Below are positions 40,857-50,794 of a stretch of 64,000 bases of DNA, piece after piece. The notes below the pieces were generated by a model that did not search any database, had not been told where the DNA came from, and worked only from the letters and a program-made list of their open reading frames with translations. Where the stretch lies: assembly GCA_016196035.1 (NCBI GenBank), contig JACPYM010000022.1, positions 62,001-126,000 of the forward strand, read 5' to 3'. Origin of the DNA: Acidobacteriota bacterium (GTDB lineage Bacteria; Acidobacteriota; Blastocatellia; RBC074). Made by a program: the position numbers and the translations under genes. Each line of letters begins with the position of its first letter. Positions within the stretch are counted from its first letter, which is position 1.

Positions 40857-41372
40857 ATGAAAAACTCCGAACTCCTCCTGAATACGGGGATGAGTGAGCG
40901 AGGTGCTTGGGAAGGTGTTGCAGAGGAACAGAACGCTCCACTAACAAATTCAACCGCTGTCACGGGTGTGGCAACAACCGGCTTCCGTCCGCTGCCGGTG
41001 GCGCCGCAAATGACGCTGTCAAATGCGCATGGCACACACGGGCCAGCTCCTAACGGTACCCTCTGGCGGGTGCCGCCCAAAAAGAACAATGAAATGACCC
41101 AACTGGCCGCGCTCGTCCGCGAGCGGCTGGCGCAGATGGGCGTGCGGCAATCGGAATTTTGCCGGTTGTATCGCTTTGATCAGGGCTTGCTCTCCAAGAT
41201 TCAAAACTCCGTCATTACCAATTTGAGTCTGGAAAGCGTCTTGCGGCTCTCGGTCGGCCTTGCGGTGCCGCCCCAAAAGATTCTGGCACTGATTGAACGC
41301 CCGGATTTACACGACCTGGTCTTGCAAGCCTACGGCAAGGAACTGACGCCAGACGACAACCGCGCAAATTGA
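40857..41372 (+). CDS. XRE-type helix-turn-helix protein inside the EPS cluster
   Basis: 171 residues from ATG 40857, preceded by GAGGCTAAGTTAACA. The last 90 residues are the DNA-binding part: LVRERLAQMGVRQSEFCRLY, then FDQGLLSKIQNSVITNLSLE and SVLRLSVGLAVPP, the five-helix XRE pattern. The first 75 residues are low-complexity and Thr/Ala/Pro-rich with no domain I recognise. An inner ATG at 41091 would give just the HTH domain. It may act as a local repressor of the cluster. Confidence 0.75.
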   Translation: MKNSELLLNTGMSERGAWEGVAEEQNAPLTNSTAVTGVATTGFRPLPVAPQMTLSNAHGTHGPAPNGTLWRVPPKKNNEMTQLAALVRERLAQMGVRQSEFCRLYRFDQGLLSKIQNSVITNLSLESVLRLSVGLAVPPQKILALIERPDLHDLVLQAYGKELTPDDNRAN

Positions 41373-41565
41373 ACTTTGCCGCATCAATCAATGCTCCAGG
41401 GCAAGGCTCTACGGCAAGGCTCCACGGCGTCCAACCAGCGTATACCAACGTAATGTTGGCAACGCCAAGCCACTGTTAAAGGGGGCTGTCTGCGCTTCTG
41501 CTGAGTTATTGCTGCCGGCCGCAGAGCCCCTTTCAACTTTCGCGCGTTTGGGATGTAAAGAACGT

Positions 41566-42642
41566 ATGCTGAAACAAACCGTGCTCAATCTGATGCGGGT
41601 GACTGGCGCCTTTGCTCCGTTTCGGCTGGCGAACCGGACTAAAGTGCTGATCCTGACCTACCACCGGTTCAGCGAACAGGAGGAGCCAAACAAAACCTCG
41701 GCGCAGGCTTTTGCGGAGCACCTGGAATACTTGACCCAGCATTACCGGCTGTTGCCGCTGTCGGACATTGCCGACTGTCTGGCGACGGGCCGCACCCTGC
41801 CGCCCGCCACCGCCGCGATCACAATTGATGACGGGTACCGCGATTTTTACGAAGTGGCCTTTCCGCTACTCTTGAAATACCGCGCCCCCGCGACGCTTTA
41901 CGTCGCGACGGATTTCATTGATCACAAGACCTGGCTGTGGACAGACAAATTACGCTTCCTGACGGAGCGCACACCGGCTAGCGAGGTCGTGGCGGTCTTA
42001 AAAAGCCGCACGCAGCGCTTCGCCCTCACCGATCATCTGTCGCGGTTGCGGGCCGCCGATAAAATCAATGCAGCCCTGAAAACGCTGCCGAACGACCAAA
42101 AGGAAGAAACGATCAAACGCATCGCCGCCACTTTGGACGTACTGGTGCCGCCCTTGCCCCCGCATGAATTCGGCGGGCTGACCTGGGCGCAAATACGAGA
42201 GATGGATGCCGAGGGCATCGAAGTCGGCTCGCATACCGTGACGCATCCGATTCTGCCCAACGTCACGGATGATGAAGTGCTGCAATATGAATTGGCCGCA
42301 TCCAAAGCGCGCCTAGAAGAGATGCTGGGCCGCCAGGTGCCGCTGTTCTGCTATCCCAATGGCCGCAATGATGCGCGCGTCCAACGCGCGACGGCCACCG
42401 CCGGGTATAGTTGCGCCGTTACCAACGTGCCGGGGATGAATACCAATCTTACGCCGCTCTTGGCGTTGCGCCGCATTTGCCCCCAACCCGATCTGGCGCA
42501 CTTCGTGCAAAGCACCAGCGGATTTGAACAATGGCGGCGCAGCCTGGCAGGCGCCGATACAGCCCCCACGGCCCAGACATTGCCAGCGGCAGCTTTGGCG
42601 GCGGTTTCTAAAGAATTGGCGCATCAAGTCCGGCAGGTGTAG
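41566..42642 (+). CDS. Polysaccharide deacetylase family protein
   Basis: 358 residues from ATG 41566 (family start; the frame opens with TTG at 41509). NodB-type metal-dependent deacetylase: VLILTYHRFSEQEEPN, the AAITIDDGYRDFYEVAFPLL motif with the DD pair, and the SHTVTHPIL His pair, with FCYPNGRNDARV later. It probably removes acetyl groups from amino sugars of the EPS. No signal peptide is evident, so it could act on the lipid-linked precursor in the cytoplasm. It ends eight bases before the flippase start. Confidence 0.87.
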   Translation: MLKQTVLNLMRVTGAFAPFRLANRTKVLILTYHRFSEQEEPNKTSAQAFAEHLEYLTQHYRLLPLSDIADCLATGRTLPPATAAITIDDGYRDFYEVAFPLLLKYRAPATLYVATDFIDHKTWLWTDKLRFLTERTPASEVVAVLKSRTQRFALTDHLSRLRAADKINAALKTLPNDQKEETIKRIAATLDVLVPPLPPHEFGGLTWAQIREMDAEGIEVGSHTVTHPILPNVTDDEVLQYELAASKARLEEMLGRQVPLFCYPNGRNDARVQRATATAGYSCAVTNVPGMNTNLTPLLALRRICPQPDLAHFVQSTSGFEQWRRSLAGADTAPTAQTLPAAALAAVSKELAHQVRQV

Positions 42643-42650
42643 GGCCAGCT

Positions 42651-44273
42651 ATGAGTCAGATCACCGAGCAGCAGGCGGCGGCGCTTGAAAATAACTTGTT
42701 GAATGACGCTGCGTTGTCCCTGCCAACCCCTGCGCCGCGGCTTCAGCAATCGGGCGAGCACGCCAGCAACAGCCCCAGTTTTGCCCAACGCACTCTCTGG
42801 CTTTCGGCAGCGCGCTTGGTTTCGCTGGTACTCTCGTTTCTGCTGCCCTTCATCCTGGTGCGCAAACTCAGCACGGCGGAATTCGGTCTTTACAAACAGG
42901 CGTTTCAGATTTTGCAAACGGCGCTGGGGTTGTTGGGCTTGCAAGTCAGTGGCGGCATTTACTACTTCATCCCGCGCTATCCGGACAAGAAAGCCCAGGT
43001 GGCGATGAATGCCGTGCTGTTTTATGCCTTGTTGGGCGCGGCCGTGGCGCTCTGGTTCGCCTGGCATCCGGCCTGGGTCACGCAGGCGTTCAAAGGCGAC
43101 GGGCTGGTGCCCATCGTACCGCTGTTGGGCTTGGCGATCATGCTCTGGCTGATCGCTTCGGCGTTTGAGAGCGTGATGATCGCCGACAACGATGTGCGGC
43201 GCGCCTCGCTGATCACGGTGCTGCTGCAACTGGCCAAAACGGTGCTGCTGATTTCGGCTGCTGTTTGGCAAGGCGACATTCGCACGATGATCACGGCGGC
43301 GCTGCTTTTCGGAGCGGTGCATTGCCTGGTGTTCTTTGTTTATCTGTATCGGCGCTTGGGGCGTTTTTGGTGGCCGTTGGATGGCGCGTTATTGCGCGCA
43401 CAACTCGCCAATGCCCTGCCCTTTGGCTTGGGCGCGTTTGCTTTTAGTTGGCAGTACGACCTGCATAACTATTACGTGATGCACTATTTCGACGCGGCGG
43501 CCTATGCGATCTATTCGACAGGCTGTTTTCAATTGCCGCTGCTGCTGGTGCTGCTGGACGCCACCGACACGATCATGATTCCGGAAATCGCGCGCCTGGA
43601 AAGCGCGGGTGCGTACCGGCGTATCGCCGAGACCTGGTTGGGCGCGATTCGCACGCTGGCGTTTTGTTTTATGCCCGCCTGCGCGCTGATGTTTGTGCTG
43701 CGGCGCGAATTAATCGTCGGCTTATACACCGACAAGCTCGCGGCGGCAGTCCCGATCTTTGCCATTGCGCTGTTGAATACGCTGCTTTTGATGAATCTGA
43801 CCGGAGCGGTGATGCGCGCGTTTGAAGACCTGAAGTTTTACCGCATGAAGCTTTACTTGTGCCTGATGCCGTTCACCGCCGCGCTGCTTTACGCGGGCGT
43901 GCGCTTGGCCGGGCTGGTGGGCGTCATGCTGGCCGTGGTGATCGCGCGTGGCATTGATGTCACGCTGACGACGCGGCGGTTGGCGCAACGCATCGGCATG
44001 ACGCGACACGATTGGCATTACGCGACGCCGCTGTTGCGCATTGCGGCGGCAGCGGCCCTGGCGGCGGGCTTGACCCAACTCGCAAAACCGTTGCTGCCCG
44101 GCGGGCATCCGCTGGTCACGTTTCTGGCGGGCGGCGTGGTCTTCGGGCTGGCGTATCTGCCGCTGGCGTTTCTGGTCGGCGCGGTGTCGGACAAAGAGAA
44201 AGAATGGCTGCGCGGTTTGTTACGTAAGTTCGAAGGTGCATGGGCGCGATTGCGCTGGTCAGCGGCGGCGTAG
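42651..44273 (+). CDS. Oligosaccharide flippase (Wzx/MATE-like)
   Basis: 540 residues, about twelve to fourteen hydrophobic segments after a 45-residue polar N-terminus (SQITEQQAAALENNLLN...). The first spans contain RLVSLVLSFLLPFILVRKLS and a YKQAFQILQTALGLLGLQ stretch typical of polysaccharide_synt proteins. It would flip the lipid-linked repeat unit across the inner membrane. It is followed by the ligase gene, whose ATG lies 34 bases beyond its stop. Confidence 0.88.
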   Translation: MSQITEQQAAALENNLLNDAALSLPTPAPRLQQSGEHASNSPSFAQRTLWLSAARLVSLVLSFLLPFILVRKLSTAEFGLYKQAFQILQTALGLLGLQVSGGIYYFIPRYPDKKAQVAMNAVLFYALLGAAVALWFAWHPAWVTQAFKGDGLVPIVPLLGLAIMLWLIASAFESVMIADNDVRRASLITVLLQLAKTVLLISAAVWQGDIRTMITAALLFGAVHCLVFFVYLYRRLGRFWWPLDGALLRAQLANALPFGLGAFAFSWQYDLHNYYVMHYFDAAAYAIYSTGCFQLPLLLVLLDATDTIMIPEIARLESAGAYRRIAETWLGAIRTLAFCFMPACALMFVLRRELIVGLYTDKLAAAVPIFAIALLNTLLLMNLTGAVMRAFEDLKFYRMKLYLCLMPFTAALLYAGVRLAGLVGVMLAVVIARGIDVTLTTRRLAQRIGMTRHDWHYATPLLRIAAAAALAAGLTQLAKPLLPGGHPLVTFLAGGVVFGLAYLPLAFLVGAVSDKEKEWLRGLLRKFEGAWARLRWSAAA

Positions 44274-44307
44274 GCGGCAAGGGCCGCGGCAGGGTGGTGA
44301 AAGAACA

Positions 44308-45939
44308 ATGGCTGGAGCTTTCTTCAAACCGAAAAAAACGGCAACGCTCTTTCAGGACGCGCCGCCGCCGAGCGGGCTGACTTGGCGCGCGAATGAAAGT
44401 GATTTTGGCGGCGCGCTAGTGCGCGAAAAGCTGCTGCACTTCGATCTCAAACAGAACAGCTACCGCCTGGCTTTTGTCTTCGCCTGGCTCTTTACGCTGG
44501 TTTTGTACGTGCGCCCGCAGGAGCTGTTTCCGCACCTCTTTGCGGCCTACCCGATTCAGCTTCCGATGCTCTTTGCCACGGCGGCCCCGGTGGCCTTTTT
44601 TGCCGCGCGCGCGCTGGGCGGCGAGCGGCTCTTTCTGTGGACGAAAGAGTTGCAGATGGCCTTTGTGATTCTGGCGCTGGCGATTTTGTTTTACCCGCTT
44701 TCGATTGATAAAGCCGTCACGTGGAAGGAATGGAACGAGAACTACCTGCGGGTGTTTCTGATCTTCGGCATCCTGATCGGCACCTTGTATTCGCGCGCGC
44801 GCATTTACTGGATGATGCGGGTGACGGTGCTGAGCGGGGCCTGGATCGCCTTTGATTCGATTCAACGCTACCGCGCCGGCGAGTTCAACGATCCCAAAAT
44901 GATCAACCGCATGGTGGCTTCGGTGGGCGGAATGTTTGGCAATCCGAACGATCTGGCGACGACCTTCGGGATGTTGCTGCCGCTGGCGGTGGTCTTGCTG
45001 ATCGTGAGCCGCAGTTACGCCAAGCTGCTTTACGCGCTTTGCATCGTGCTCTTTCTGGGCGCCACGATTGTGACCTTTTCGCGCGGCGGCTTTCTGGCGC
45101 TGGCGGCGGTGGTGGGCGTGCTGCTCTGGAAGTTCCGCAAACGTCACCGCGCCATCCCCTGGGTCGCGGGAGCCATGTTGGGCGGGGTGTTGTTGTTGGC
45201 GACGCCGGGCGGATTCGGCGACCGGCTCTGGACGATCATCAAGCCCGACGCCGATTCGACCGGCTCGGCGCAGGAACGCCGCGACAACTTGAAACGCGGC
45301 GTCGTGATTTTCCTGCGTCATCCCGTTTTCGGCATCGGCATGGGCACCTTTTATGTGATGGGCATTCGCGGTCGGCGTGCTCACAACTCCTACTTGGAGA
45401 TTGCCACCGATTTGGGGGTGCTCGGTTTGCTGGCGTATCTGGTGCTGATTTTTAAGCCGCTCAAGGCGCTGTGGAAGATCGAGGCTGAAACCGTGGGCGC
45501 GCGCGACCCGCAGGATTTTGAAAACTATTTATTGAGCGTGGCCTTGCAGGCGGCGTTGGTGGCGTATTACGTCAACAGCTTTTTCGCCTCGATCCAGTAT
45601 ATGTGGTTCGTCTACTTCCCCATCGCTTATGCCGTCGGATTGCGGCGCATTTACGAGCGGGAACAGGCGATTCGCACCCAAATTGACGCGCCCGCGCATC
45701 TCGCCGATTTCCATGTCGGCGAGGAAGACAAGGGCACTTTATGGAAAGCACGTCCGCTCGGACGTCTTTTTCAACCGACAGTGAGACAACCAGACAGCGC
45801 GACAACCAACCAGCAAGACGGGGAAACGGAACAAGCCGCGAGCGTTCCGGCCCCCCGACTCGCGGTTTCGCCTGTTGCTGTTCAACCCCCGACTCCGGCT
45901 ACCCATAGACAGTTGCCACCCCCGTCCACGAACGGCTAG
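44308..45939 (+). CDS. O-antigen ligase/polymerase (Wzy/WaaL-like) membrane protein
   Basis: 543 residues from ATG 44308 (the frame opens at 44236 inside the flippase gene). About ten membrane segments with the large periplasmic loop characteristic of this family near the C-terminal half (RDNLKRGVVIFLRHPVFGIG, GIRGRRAHNSYLEIATDLGV, where the R and H pattern HNSYLE is the family mark). The last 70 residues are Gln/Pro/Ala-rich and cytoplasmic. It would polymerise the repeat units under control of the Wzz protein. Confidence 0.87.
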   Translation: MAGAFFKPKKTATLFQDAPPPSGLTWRANESDFGGALVREKLLHFDLKQNSYRLAFVFAWLFTLVLYVRPQELFPHLFAAYPIQLPMLFATAAPVAFFAARALGGERLFLWTKELQMAFVILALAILFYPLSIDKAVTWKEWNENYLRVFLIFGILIGTLYSRARIYWMMRVTVLSGAWIAFDSIQRYRAGEFNDPKMINRMVASVGGMFGNPNDLATTFGMLLPLAVVLLIVSRSYAKLLYALCIVLFLGATIVTFSRGGFLALAAVVGVLLWKFRKRHRAIPWVAGAMLGGVLLLATPGGFGDRLWTIIKPDADSTGSAQERRDNLKRGVVIFLRHPVFGIGMGTFYVMGIRGRRAHNSYLEIATDLGVLGLLAYLVLIFKPLKALWKIEAETVGARDPQDFENYLLSVALQAALVAYYVNSFFASIQYMWFVYFPIAYAVGLRRIYEREQAIRTQIDAPAHLADFHVGEEDKGTLWKARPLGRLFQPTVRQPDSATTNQQDGETEQAASVPAPRLAVSPVAVQPPTPATHRQLPPPSTNG

Positions 45940-45957
45940 GCAGCAGGAGTTCGCACA

Positions 45958-47154
45958 ATGACAGTCGTATTACTTGCGCAAATTATTTTCTGCGGCGCCT
46001 TGGCGTTGCTGCTTTATACCTACATTGGTTACCCAGTGTTGATGTTTGTGTTGAGCCGCGTGTACGCCTTACCGGTCAAGCGCGTCAACATCTTTCCGCG
46101 CGTTTCGATGGTGATCGCCGCGCATAACGAAGAGTCCGACATTGCGGCCAAACTCGAAAACGCGCTGGCGCTAGATTATCCCAAAGAGAAGTTCGAAATC
46201 GTGGTCGCGTCGGATTGCTCGTCAGACCGCACCGACGAGATCGTCAAAAGCTACGCCGCGCGGGGCGTCAAGCTGTACCGGCAGGAACAGCATTACGGCA
46301 AAACCATCGCCCAGAACTCGGCAGTCAAAATCACCAACGGCGAAATCCTGCTTTTTTCGGACGCGACGACGATGTACCGCCCCGATGTGGTGCGCAAGAT
46401 CGTGCGTCCCTTTGCCGACCCGACGGTTGGGTGCGTCGCGGGACAGTTGATTTATGAAGACCGCACATCCACGGTCGTGGGCGATGGCTGCAAGTCCTAT
46501 TGGGGCTACGAGAAGCTGATCAAACAGTGCGAAAGCGTGGTGTGTTCGCTAATCGGCGTCAGCGGCTGCCTCTATGCCGTGCGCCGCAGTTGTCATCAAA
46601 AGCTGGCGAACGACATGATTGATGATTTCGTCATCGCCACTGAGATTCGCCTGCAAGGCTTGCGCACAGTGTACGAGCCGGAAGCGATCTCGACAGAAGA
46701 TACGAATAAGAAGGGCCAAGACGAATTCCGCATGCGCGTGCGGGTGATTCAGCAAACGTTCAGCGCCTTGCAGCGTTACAGCGAAGTGCTCAGCCTGCAA
46801 AAGCAAGGGATGTATGCCTTCCAGATGATCTCGCACAAAGTGCTGCGTTATCTGGTGCCGGCGTTTTTGCTGGCTGCGCTGCTGGCGAACGCGCTGCTGG
46901 TGCACGTGCATCTGGCCTATAGCGTTGCTTTCTTCGCGCAACTCGCCTGTTACCTGCTGGCCGCGCTCGGCTGGCTCGGTGACAAGCTGGGCCTGCGCTT
47001 AGGTTCGTTCTCACTGCCATATTATTTCGTGCTGGCGAATGCGGCGATTGTCCGCGCCTTCATCAAATACATGCGCGGCGAATCCCGCGTGGTCTGGCAG
47101 TCGGTGCGCGACAATAAATTGCCGGCGGAAGCCAAGGCCGGGCAAACGGCTTGA
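45958..47154 (+). CDS. Family 2 glycosyltransferase, membrane-bound
   Basis: 398 residues. An N-terminal membrane helix (LLAQIIFCGALALLLYTYIG) is followed by a GT2 A-fold: RVSMVIAAHNEESDIAAKL, FEIVVASDCSSDRTDEIV (first acidic motif), LLFSDATTMYRPDVVRKIV (DxD-like), DDFVIATEIRLQG (catalytic acid) and a QQTFSALQRY region comparable to the Q/RxxRW block. C-terminal spans close the protein. It adds a sugar to the lipid-linked unit; donor and linkage unknown. Confidence 0.9.
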   Translation: MTVVLLAQIIFCGALALLLYTYIGYPVLMFVLSRVYALPVKRVNIFPRVSMVIAAHNEESDIAAKLENALALDYPKEKFEIVVASDCSSDRTDEIVKSYAARGVKLYRQEQHYGKTIAQNSAVKITNGEILLFSDATTMYRPDVVRKIVRPFADPTVGCVAGQLIYEDRTSTVVGDGCKSYWGYEKLIKQCESVVCSLIGVSGCLYAVRRSCHQKLANDMIDDFVIATEIRLQGLRTVYEPEAISTEDTNKKGQDEFRMRVRVIQQTFSALQRYSEVLSLQKQGMYAFQMISHKVLRYLVPAFLLAALLANALLVHVHLAYSVAFFAQLACYLLAALGWLGDKLGLRLGSFSLPYYFVLANAAIVRAFIKYMRGESRVVWQSVRDNKLPAEAKAGQTA

Positions 47155-47363
47155 GCCTGTTTGCAGTTCGGTTCGACGTTTGAGTTCTCTGAAGTAATCC
47201 AATTACGTAGCAGACGGGGGAACCATTCCCCGGCTGAACTACCAATCAGGCGCAGCGGCTGTTTCAGAGATTGACCCCACATCTGTAAGGTCAGCCGCGC
47301 GTCAATCAATGACTCTCTGGAATCCTGGCAGACATGAGACACGCCCCAGGTATTTGAGGAATT

Positions 47364-49313
47364 ATGTGTGGAATCGCAGGTTTTTTTGAGCCTCAAGCGG
47401 CTCTGACTGCGATTGAAAGACGCGACGTCATCCAACACATGTGCGACGTAATCGCCCATCGGGGTCCGGATGACGAGGGGTTTTATGTCAGCGGTGGTGT
47501 GGCGATCGGGATGCGGCGGCTTTCAATCATTGACCTGGCGACAGGTCATCAACCGATCTCGAATGAAGACGGTTCCGTGTGGCTCGTCTTTAACGGCGAA
47601 ATCTATAACTACGCCGAGTTGCGCGCGGGTTTGCTGCAACGCGGCCACCAGTTCCGCACCAACAGCGACACCGAAACCATCGTGCATCTATACGAAGAGT
47701 TGGGCGACCGCTGTGTTGAAAAACTGCGCGGGATGTTCGGCTTTGCCATCTGGGACGCGCGCGAACACAAGCTGCTGCTGGCCCGTGACCGGCTGGGCAA
47801 GAAGCCCATGCATTACGCCCACCAGGGCGACGCGCTGATCTTTGGCTCGGAAATCAAATCGCTCTTGCAGCATCCCTCCATCCAGCGCGCGGCCAATCTC
47901 GAGGCGCTCTCTGATTTCCTCTCGTTCGGCTATGTGCCGGGTTCTCAGACGGCCTTTCGCGGCATTCACAAATTGCTGCCGGGCCACACGCTGACGTTCA
48001 AAAATGGGCAGGTCAGCACGCGCTGTTATTGGGATTTCAACTACAACGGCGACGGCGCACACCACAAAGACGAGCGCACCTATATCGAAGAGTTGCGGCA
48101 CGAAATTGACGAGGCCGTGCGCATCCGTTTGATGAGCGAGGTGCCGCTCGGCGCGTTTCTCTCCGGCGGCATTGATTCCAGCACCATCGTGGGCACGATG
48201 GCGGGCTTGATGGAGCAGCCGGTCAAGACCTTCTCCATCGGCTTTTCCGAAGCGAGTTTTGATGAATTGGAATTCGCCCGGTTGACGGCGAAACGATTCA
48301 ACACCGAGCATCACGAATTCGTGGTCACCCCCGATGTTTGCCATCTGGTCGAAGAGATTGTCTGGCATCACGATGAACCTTTTGCGGATGTTTCGAGCAT
48401 CCCCACCTACGTCGTGTCAAAGATGGCGCGCGAACACGTCACGGTGGTGCTTTCCGGCGATGGCGGCGACGAAGTGTTTGCCGGCTATGGCCGCTACGCC
48501 GTCCACAAACGGCGCGAAGTGTTTGAACGCATCCCCAGTGCGGCACGGCGCGGTCTGATGTTGCCGTTGAGCCACTCACTGCCGCGCTTTACGCCCGGCA
48601 AAAACTATCTGCGCAACATCGCGCTCGATGCGGCGGCACGTTATGTAGACAGCCTGGCGTTCTTTGACGAACGGGCCAAACGGCGCCTGCTGTCTGACAC
48701 GACCGCGCGCCTGTTGCGGCATCACGATTCGACCGCCGAGTTCCGGCAGTTGTTCAACGTGCCGAGTTCGCTCGAACGCATAGATCATCTGATTTACCTG
48801 GACAGTAAAACCTATTTGCCCGGCGATATTCTGGCCAAAGTGGACCGCATGAGCATGGCGCATTCGATTGAAACGCGCGCGCCGCTGCTGGATCACAAAC
48901 TGATCGAGTATGTGCAAACGATTCCCGGCTCGCTGAAATTGCGTGGCATGGAAACCAAGCACATCCTCAAGCGCGCGGTCACGGGACTGGTGCCGGATGA
49001 AATCATTCAGCGCCAGAAGAAAGGCTTCAGCGTGCCCATTCGCCAGTGGTTCAAACGCGAATTGAAAGACATGCTGAATGACACGCTGAGCGATCAGCGC
49101 ACGCGCGAGCGCGGGTTATTGAATCCAAACGCGGTGCGGGCGCTGGTCAATGAACATCAGATCGGTCGCCGCGATCATGCGCATAAGCTCTGGGGGCTTT
49201 TAACGCTGGAACTCTGGCACCGGGCCTTTATTGACCAGCAACCCGAAATGAGTTTTGAAGGCGCCAAAACGCTGAGCTTGAGCCAACTCACGCCCATCGC
49301 GCCCGCCGCCTAA
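47364..49313 (+). CDS. asnB: Asparagine synthase-like amidotransferase (first of two)
   Basis: 649 residues, opening MCGIAGFFEP, where Cys2 is the glutaminase nucleophile after Met removal. The glutaminase domain (1-about 210) has IAHRGPDDEGFY and MRRLSIIDLATG; the synthetase domain has the PP-loop FLSGGIDSSTIVGTM and later LSGDGGDEVFAGYGRY, plus KVDRMSMAHSIETRAPLLDH. In EPS and O-antigen clusters such enzymes often amidate uronic acids or related sugars. TTGAGGAATT gives a good ribosome site. A free-asparagine role cannot be excluded. Confidence 0.9.
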   Translation: MCGIAGFFEPQAALTAIERRDVIQHMCDVIAHRGPDDEGFYVSGGVAIGMRRLSIIDLATGHQPISNEDGSVWLVFNGEIYNYAELRAGLLQRGHQFRTNSDTETIVHLYEELGDRCVEKLRGMFGFAIWDAREHKLLLARDRLGKKPMHYAHQGDALIFGSEIKSLLQHPSIQRAANLEALSDFLSFGYVPGSQTAFRGIHKLLPGHTLTFKNGQVSTRCYWDFNYNGDGAHHKDERTYIEELRHEIDEAVRIRLMSEVPLGAFLSGGIDSSTIVGTMAGLMEQPVKTFSIGFSEASFDELEFARLTAKRFNTEHHEFVVTPDVCHLVEEIVWHHDEPFADVSSIPTYVVSKMAREHVTVVLSGDGGDEVFAGYGRYAVHKRREVFERIPSAARRGLMLPLSHSLPRFTPGKNYLRNIALDAAARYVDSLAFFDERAKRRLLSDTTARLLRHHDSTAEFRQLFNVPSSLERIDHLIYLDSKTYLPGDILAKVDRMSMAHSIETRAPLLDHKLIEYVQTIPGSLKLRGMETKHILKRAVTGLVPDEIIQRQKKGFSVPIRQWFKRELKDMLNDTLSDQRTRERGLLNPNAVRALVNEHQIGRRDHAHKLWGLLTLELWHRAFIDQQPEMSFEGAKTLSLSQLTPIAPAA

Positions 49314-49322
49314 AGATCAAGC

Positions 49323-50525
49323 ATGGAAGCGTTGTTGAACAAAACTGTCGTGGAACCGAGCCTGACGCAAGCTGCCGCCAGCACACGGCGGCGGCTCCGC
49401 GTGCTGCATCTGCTCAACAGTTTTGAGTTGGGCGGCACCGAACGGCAGGACATCGAGTTGCTCAAGCGGTTGGATCAAACACGTTTTGACGTGCGGCTGG
49501 CGGCGCTGCAACGCCAAGGGCCGCTTTATGACGAAGTGGCGACCCGCTATCCGCGCCTGCTCGAATTTCCGCTCAACAGCCTTTACAACGCCCAGGCGCT
49601 GCGCCAGATGCGGCGACTGCGTGCCTGGCTGTTGGAGGAACAAATTGACATTTTGCACGCGCACGATTTTTACGCGGGCTGGCTGGGCACGCTGGCGGCG
49701 CAATTCACCGGCGTAAAAATCATCGCCTGCCAGCGCCACCTGCGCCTGTCAGATCGCTGGGTGCACGCCGCAGGCCGCCGCGTCATCAACCGTCTGGCCC
49801 ATCGCGTCGTCGTCAACGCTGAGTTGATTCGCAAACACGTACTCGAAACCGGCACGGCCCGCGCGGACAAACTCATCGTCATCCGCAACGGGTTGATCTA
49901 TCAGGCTGAACCCGCCGCGCGGAATGCAGTGCGGGCGGCGTTATTGGCTGAATTGCAGCTTCCGGCAGACGTGTTGCTGATCGGCAATGTCGCCAATTTA
50001 CGCCCGGTCAAAGGGCATCGTTATTTGTTGCAGGCGGCGGCCACCGTCGTGCGCCAGTTCCCCCACGCGCATTTCCTGCTCATTGGCAAAGGCGAATTAC
50101 AGGTGGCGTTGCAGGCGCAAGCCGCCGCATTGGGCATCAGCGCCAACGTGCATTTCCTCGGACAGCGCTCCAACGCCGCGCAACTGGCCCAGGCCTTTGA
50201 TCTCGCGGTGCTGGCCTCGCTGCACGAAGGGCTGCCCAACACCGTGATGGAAGCAATGGCAGCAGGCGTCCCCGTCGTCGCCACGGCGGTGGGCGGCGTC
50301 TTGGAAATGATTACCGACGGCGAAACCGGCTATCTCGCGCCTGCGGCGGATGCCGCGCATTTGGCCGAAAAGATATTGCAGGCGCTCGCCGATGAAGCAG
50401 GCCGCGCCCAACGCGCCGCGCATGGCCAGGCCTTCGTGCTGGATCAATTCAGCATGCAACGTATGGTCGCGGCGACTGAACAGCTCTATGACGAAGTGTG
50501 TGGTAATCCGCACACGGCAAACTAG
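49323..50525 (+). CDS. Family 4 glycosyltransferase
   Basis: 400 residues with the GT-B fold. The N-terminal domain reads LRVLHLLNSFELGGTERQDI (the nucleotide-sugar glycosyltransferase loop GGTE). The C-terminal GT4 domain has LIGNVANLRPVKGHRYLLQA, FLLIGKGELQVALQ, VHFLGQRSN and the donor-binding EX7E region in ASLHEGLPNTVMEAMAAGVP. It is 9 bases downstream of the first asparagine synthase and probably in the same operon. Confidence 0.92.
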   Translation: MEALLNKTVVEPSLTQAAASTRRRLRVLHLLNSFELGGTERQDIELLKRLDQTRFDVRLAALQRQGPLYDEVATRYPRLLEFPLNSLYNAQALRQMRRLRAWLLEEQIDILHAHDFYAGWLGTLAAQFTGVKIIACQRHLRLSDRWVHAAGRRVINRLAHRVVVNAELIRKHVLETGTARADKLIVIRNGLIYQAEPAARNAVRAALLAELQLPADVLLIGNVANLRPVKGHRYLLQAAATVVRQFPHAHFLLIGKGELQVALQAQAAALGISANVHFLGQRSNAAQLAQAFDLAVLASLHEGLPNTVMEAMAAGVPVVATAVGGVLEMITDGETGYLAPAADAAHLAEKILQALADEAGRAQRAAHGQAFVLDQFSMQRMVAATEQLYDEVCGNPHTAN

Positions 50526-50794
50526 ATCGGTTTTACTTCGGTATATGGGAAAAACCGCGCAGCGGGACAGTACCGCGCGCGTGAGCAAGCGGCCCGTTGG
50601 CAGTTCAGCCAAGGGGTAAGTTTGACGGGCCGCTTGCTCACGCGCGCGGTACTGTCACAGCGTCAACTGATTCCCATAACCGCAATTGCAAAGCCATCCC
50701 CCCGCTGTAACGTTTGCCGCGCTTTCCCCACTAGAAGCACAGGCACCAGACACAGGGCTTACTTTGCCCTACGCATTGGCAAGTCATCCCTTGA
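50526..50794. other. Intergenic region with the second 'GGGACAGTACCG' inverted repeat
   Basis: Gap of 269 bases between two glycosyltransferase genes. It contains the repeat 50562-50656 and no gene. Otherwise unremarkable. Confidence 0.6.
50562..50656. repeat. Inverted repeat GGGACAGTACCGCGCGCGTG..., copy 2
   Basis: Left arm GGGACAGTACCGCGCGCGTG continuing AGCAAGCGG (50564-50592); right arm CCGCTTGCTCACGCGCGCGG continuing TACTGTC (50630-50656). The loop differs completely from that of copy 1 at 11460-11560. The symmetric ends and different loops suggest selection on the stem. Confidence 0.75.
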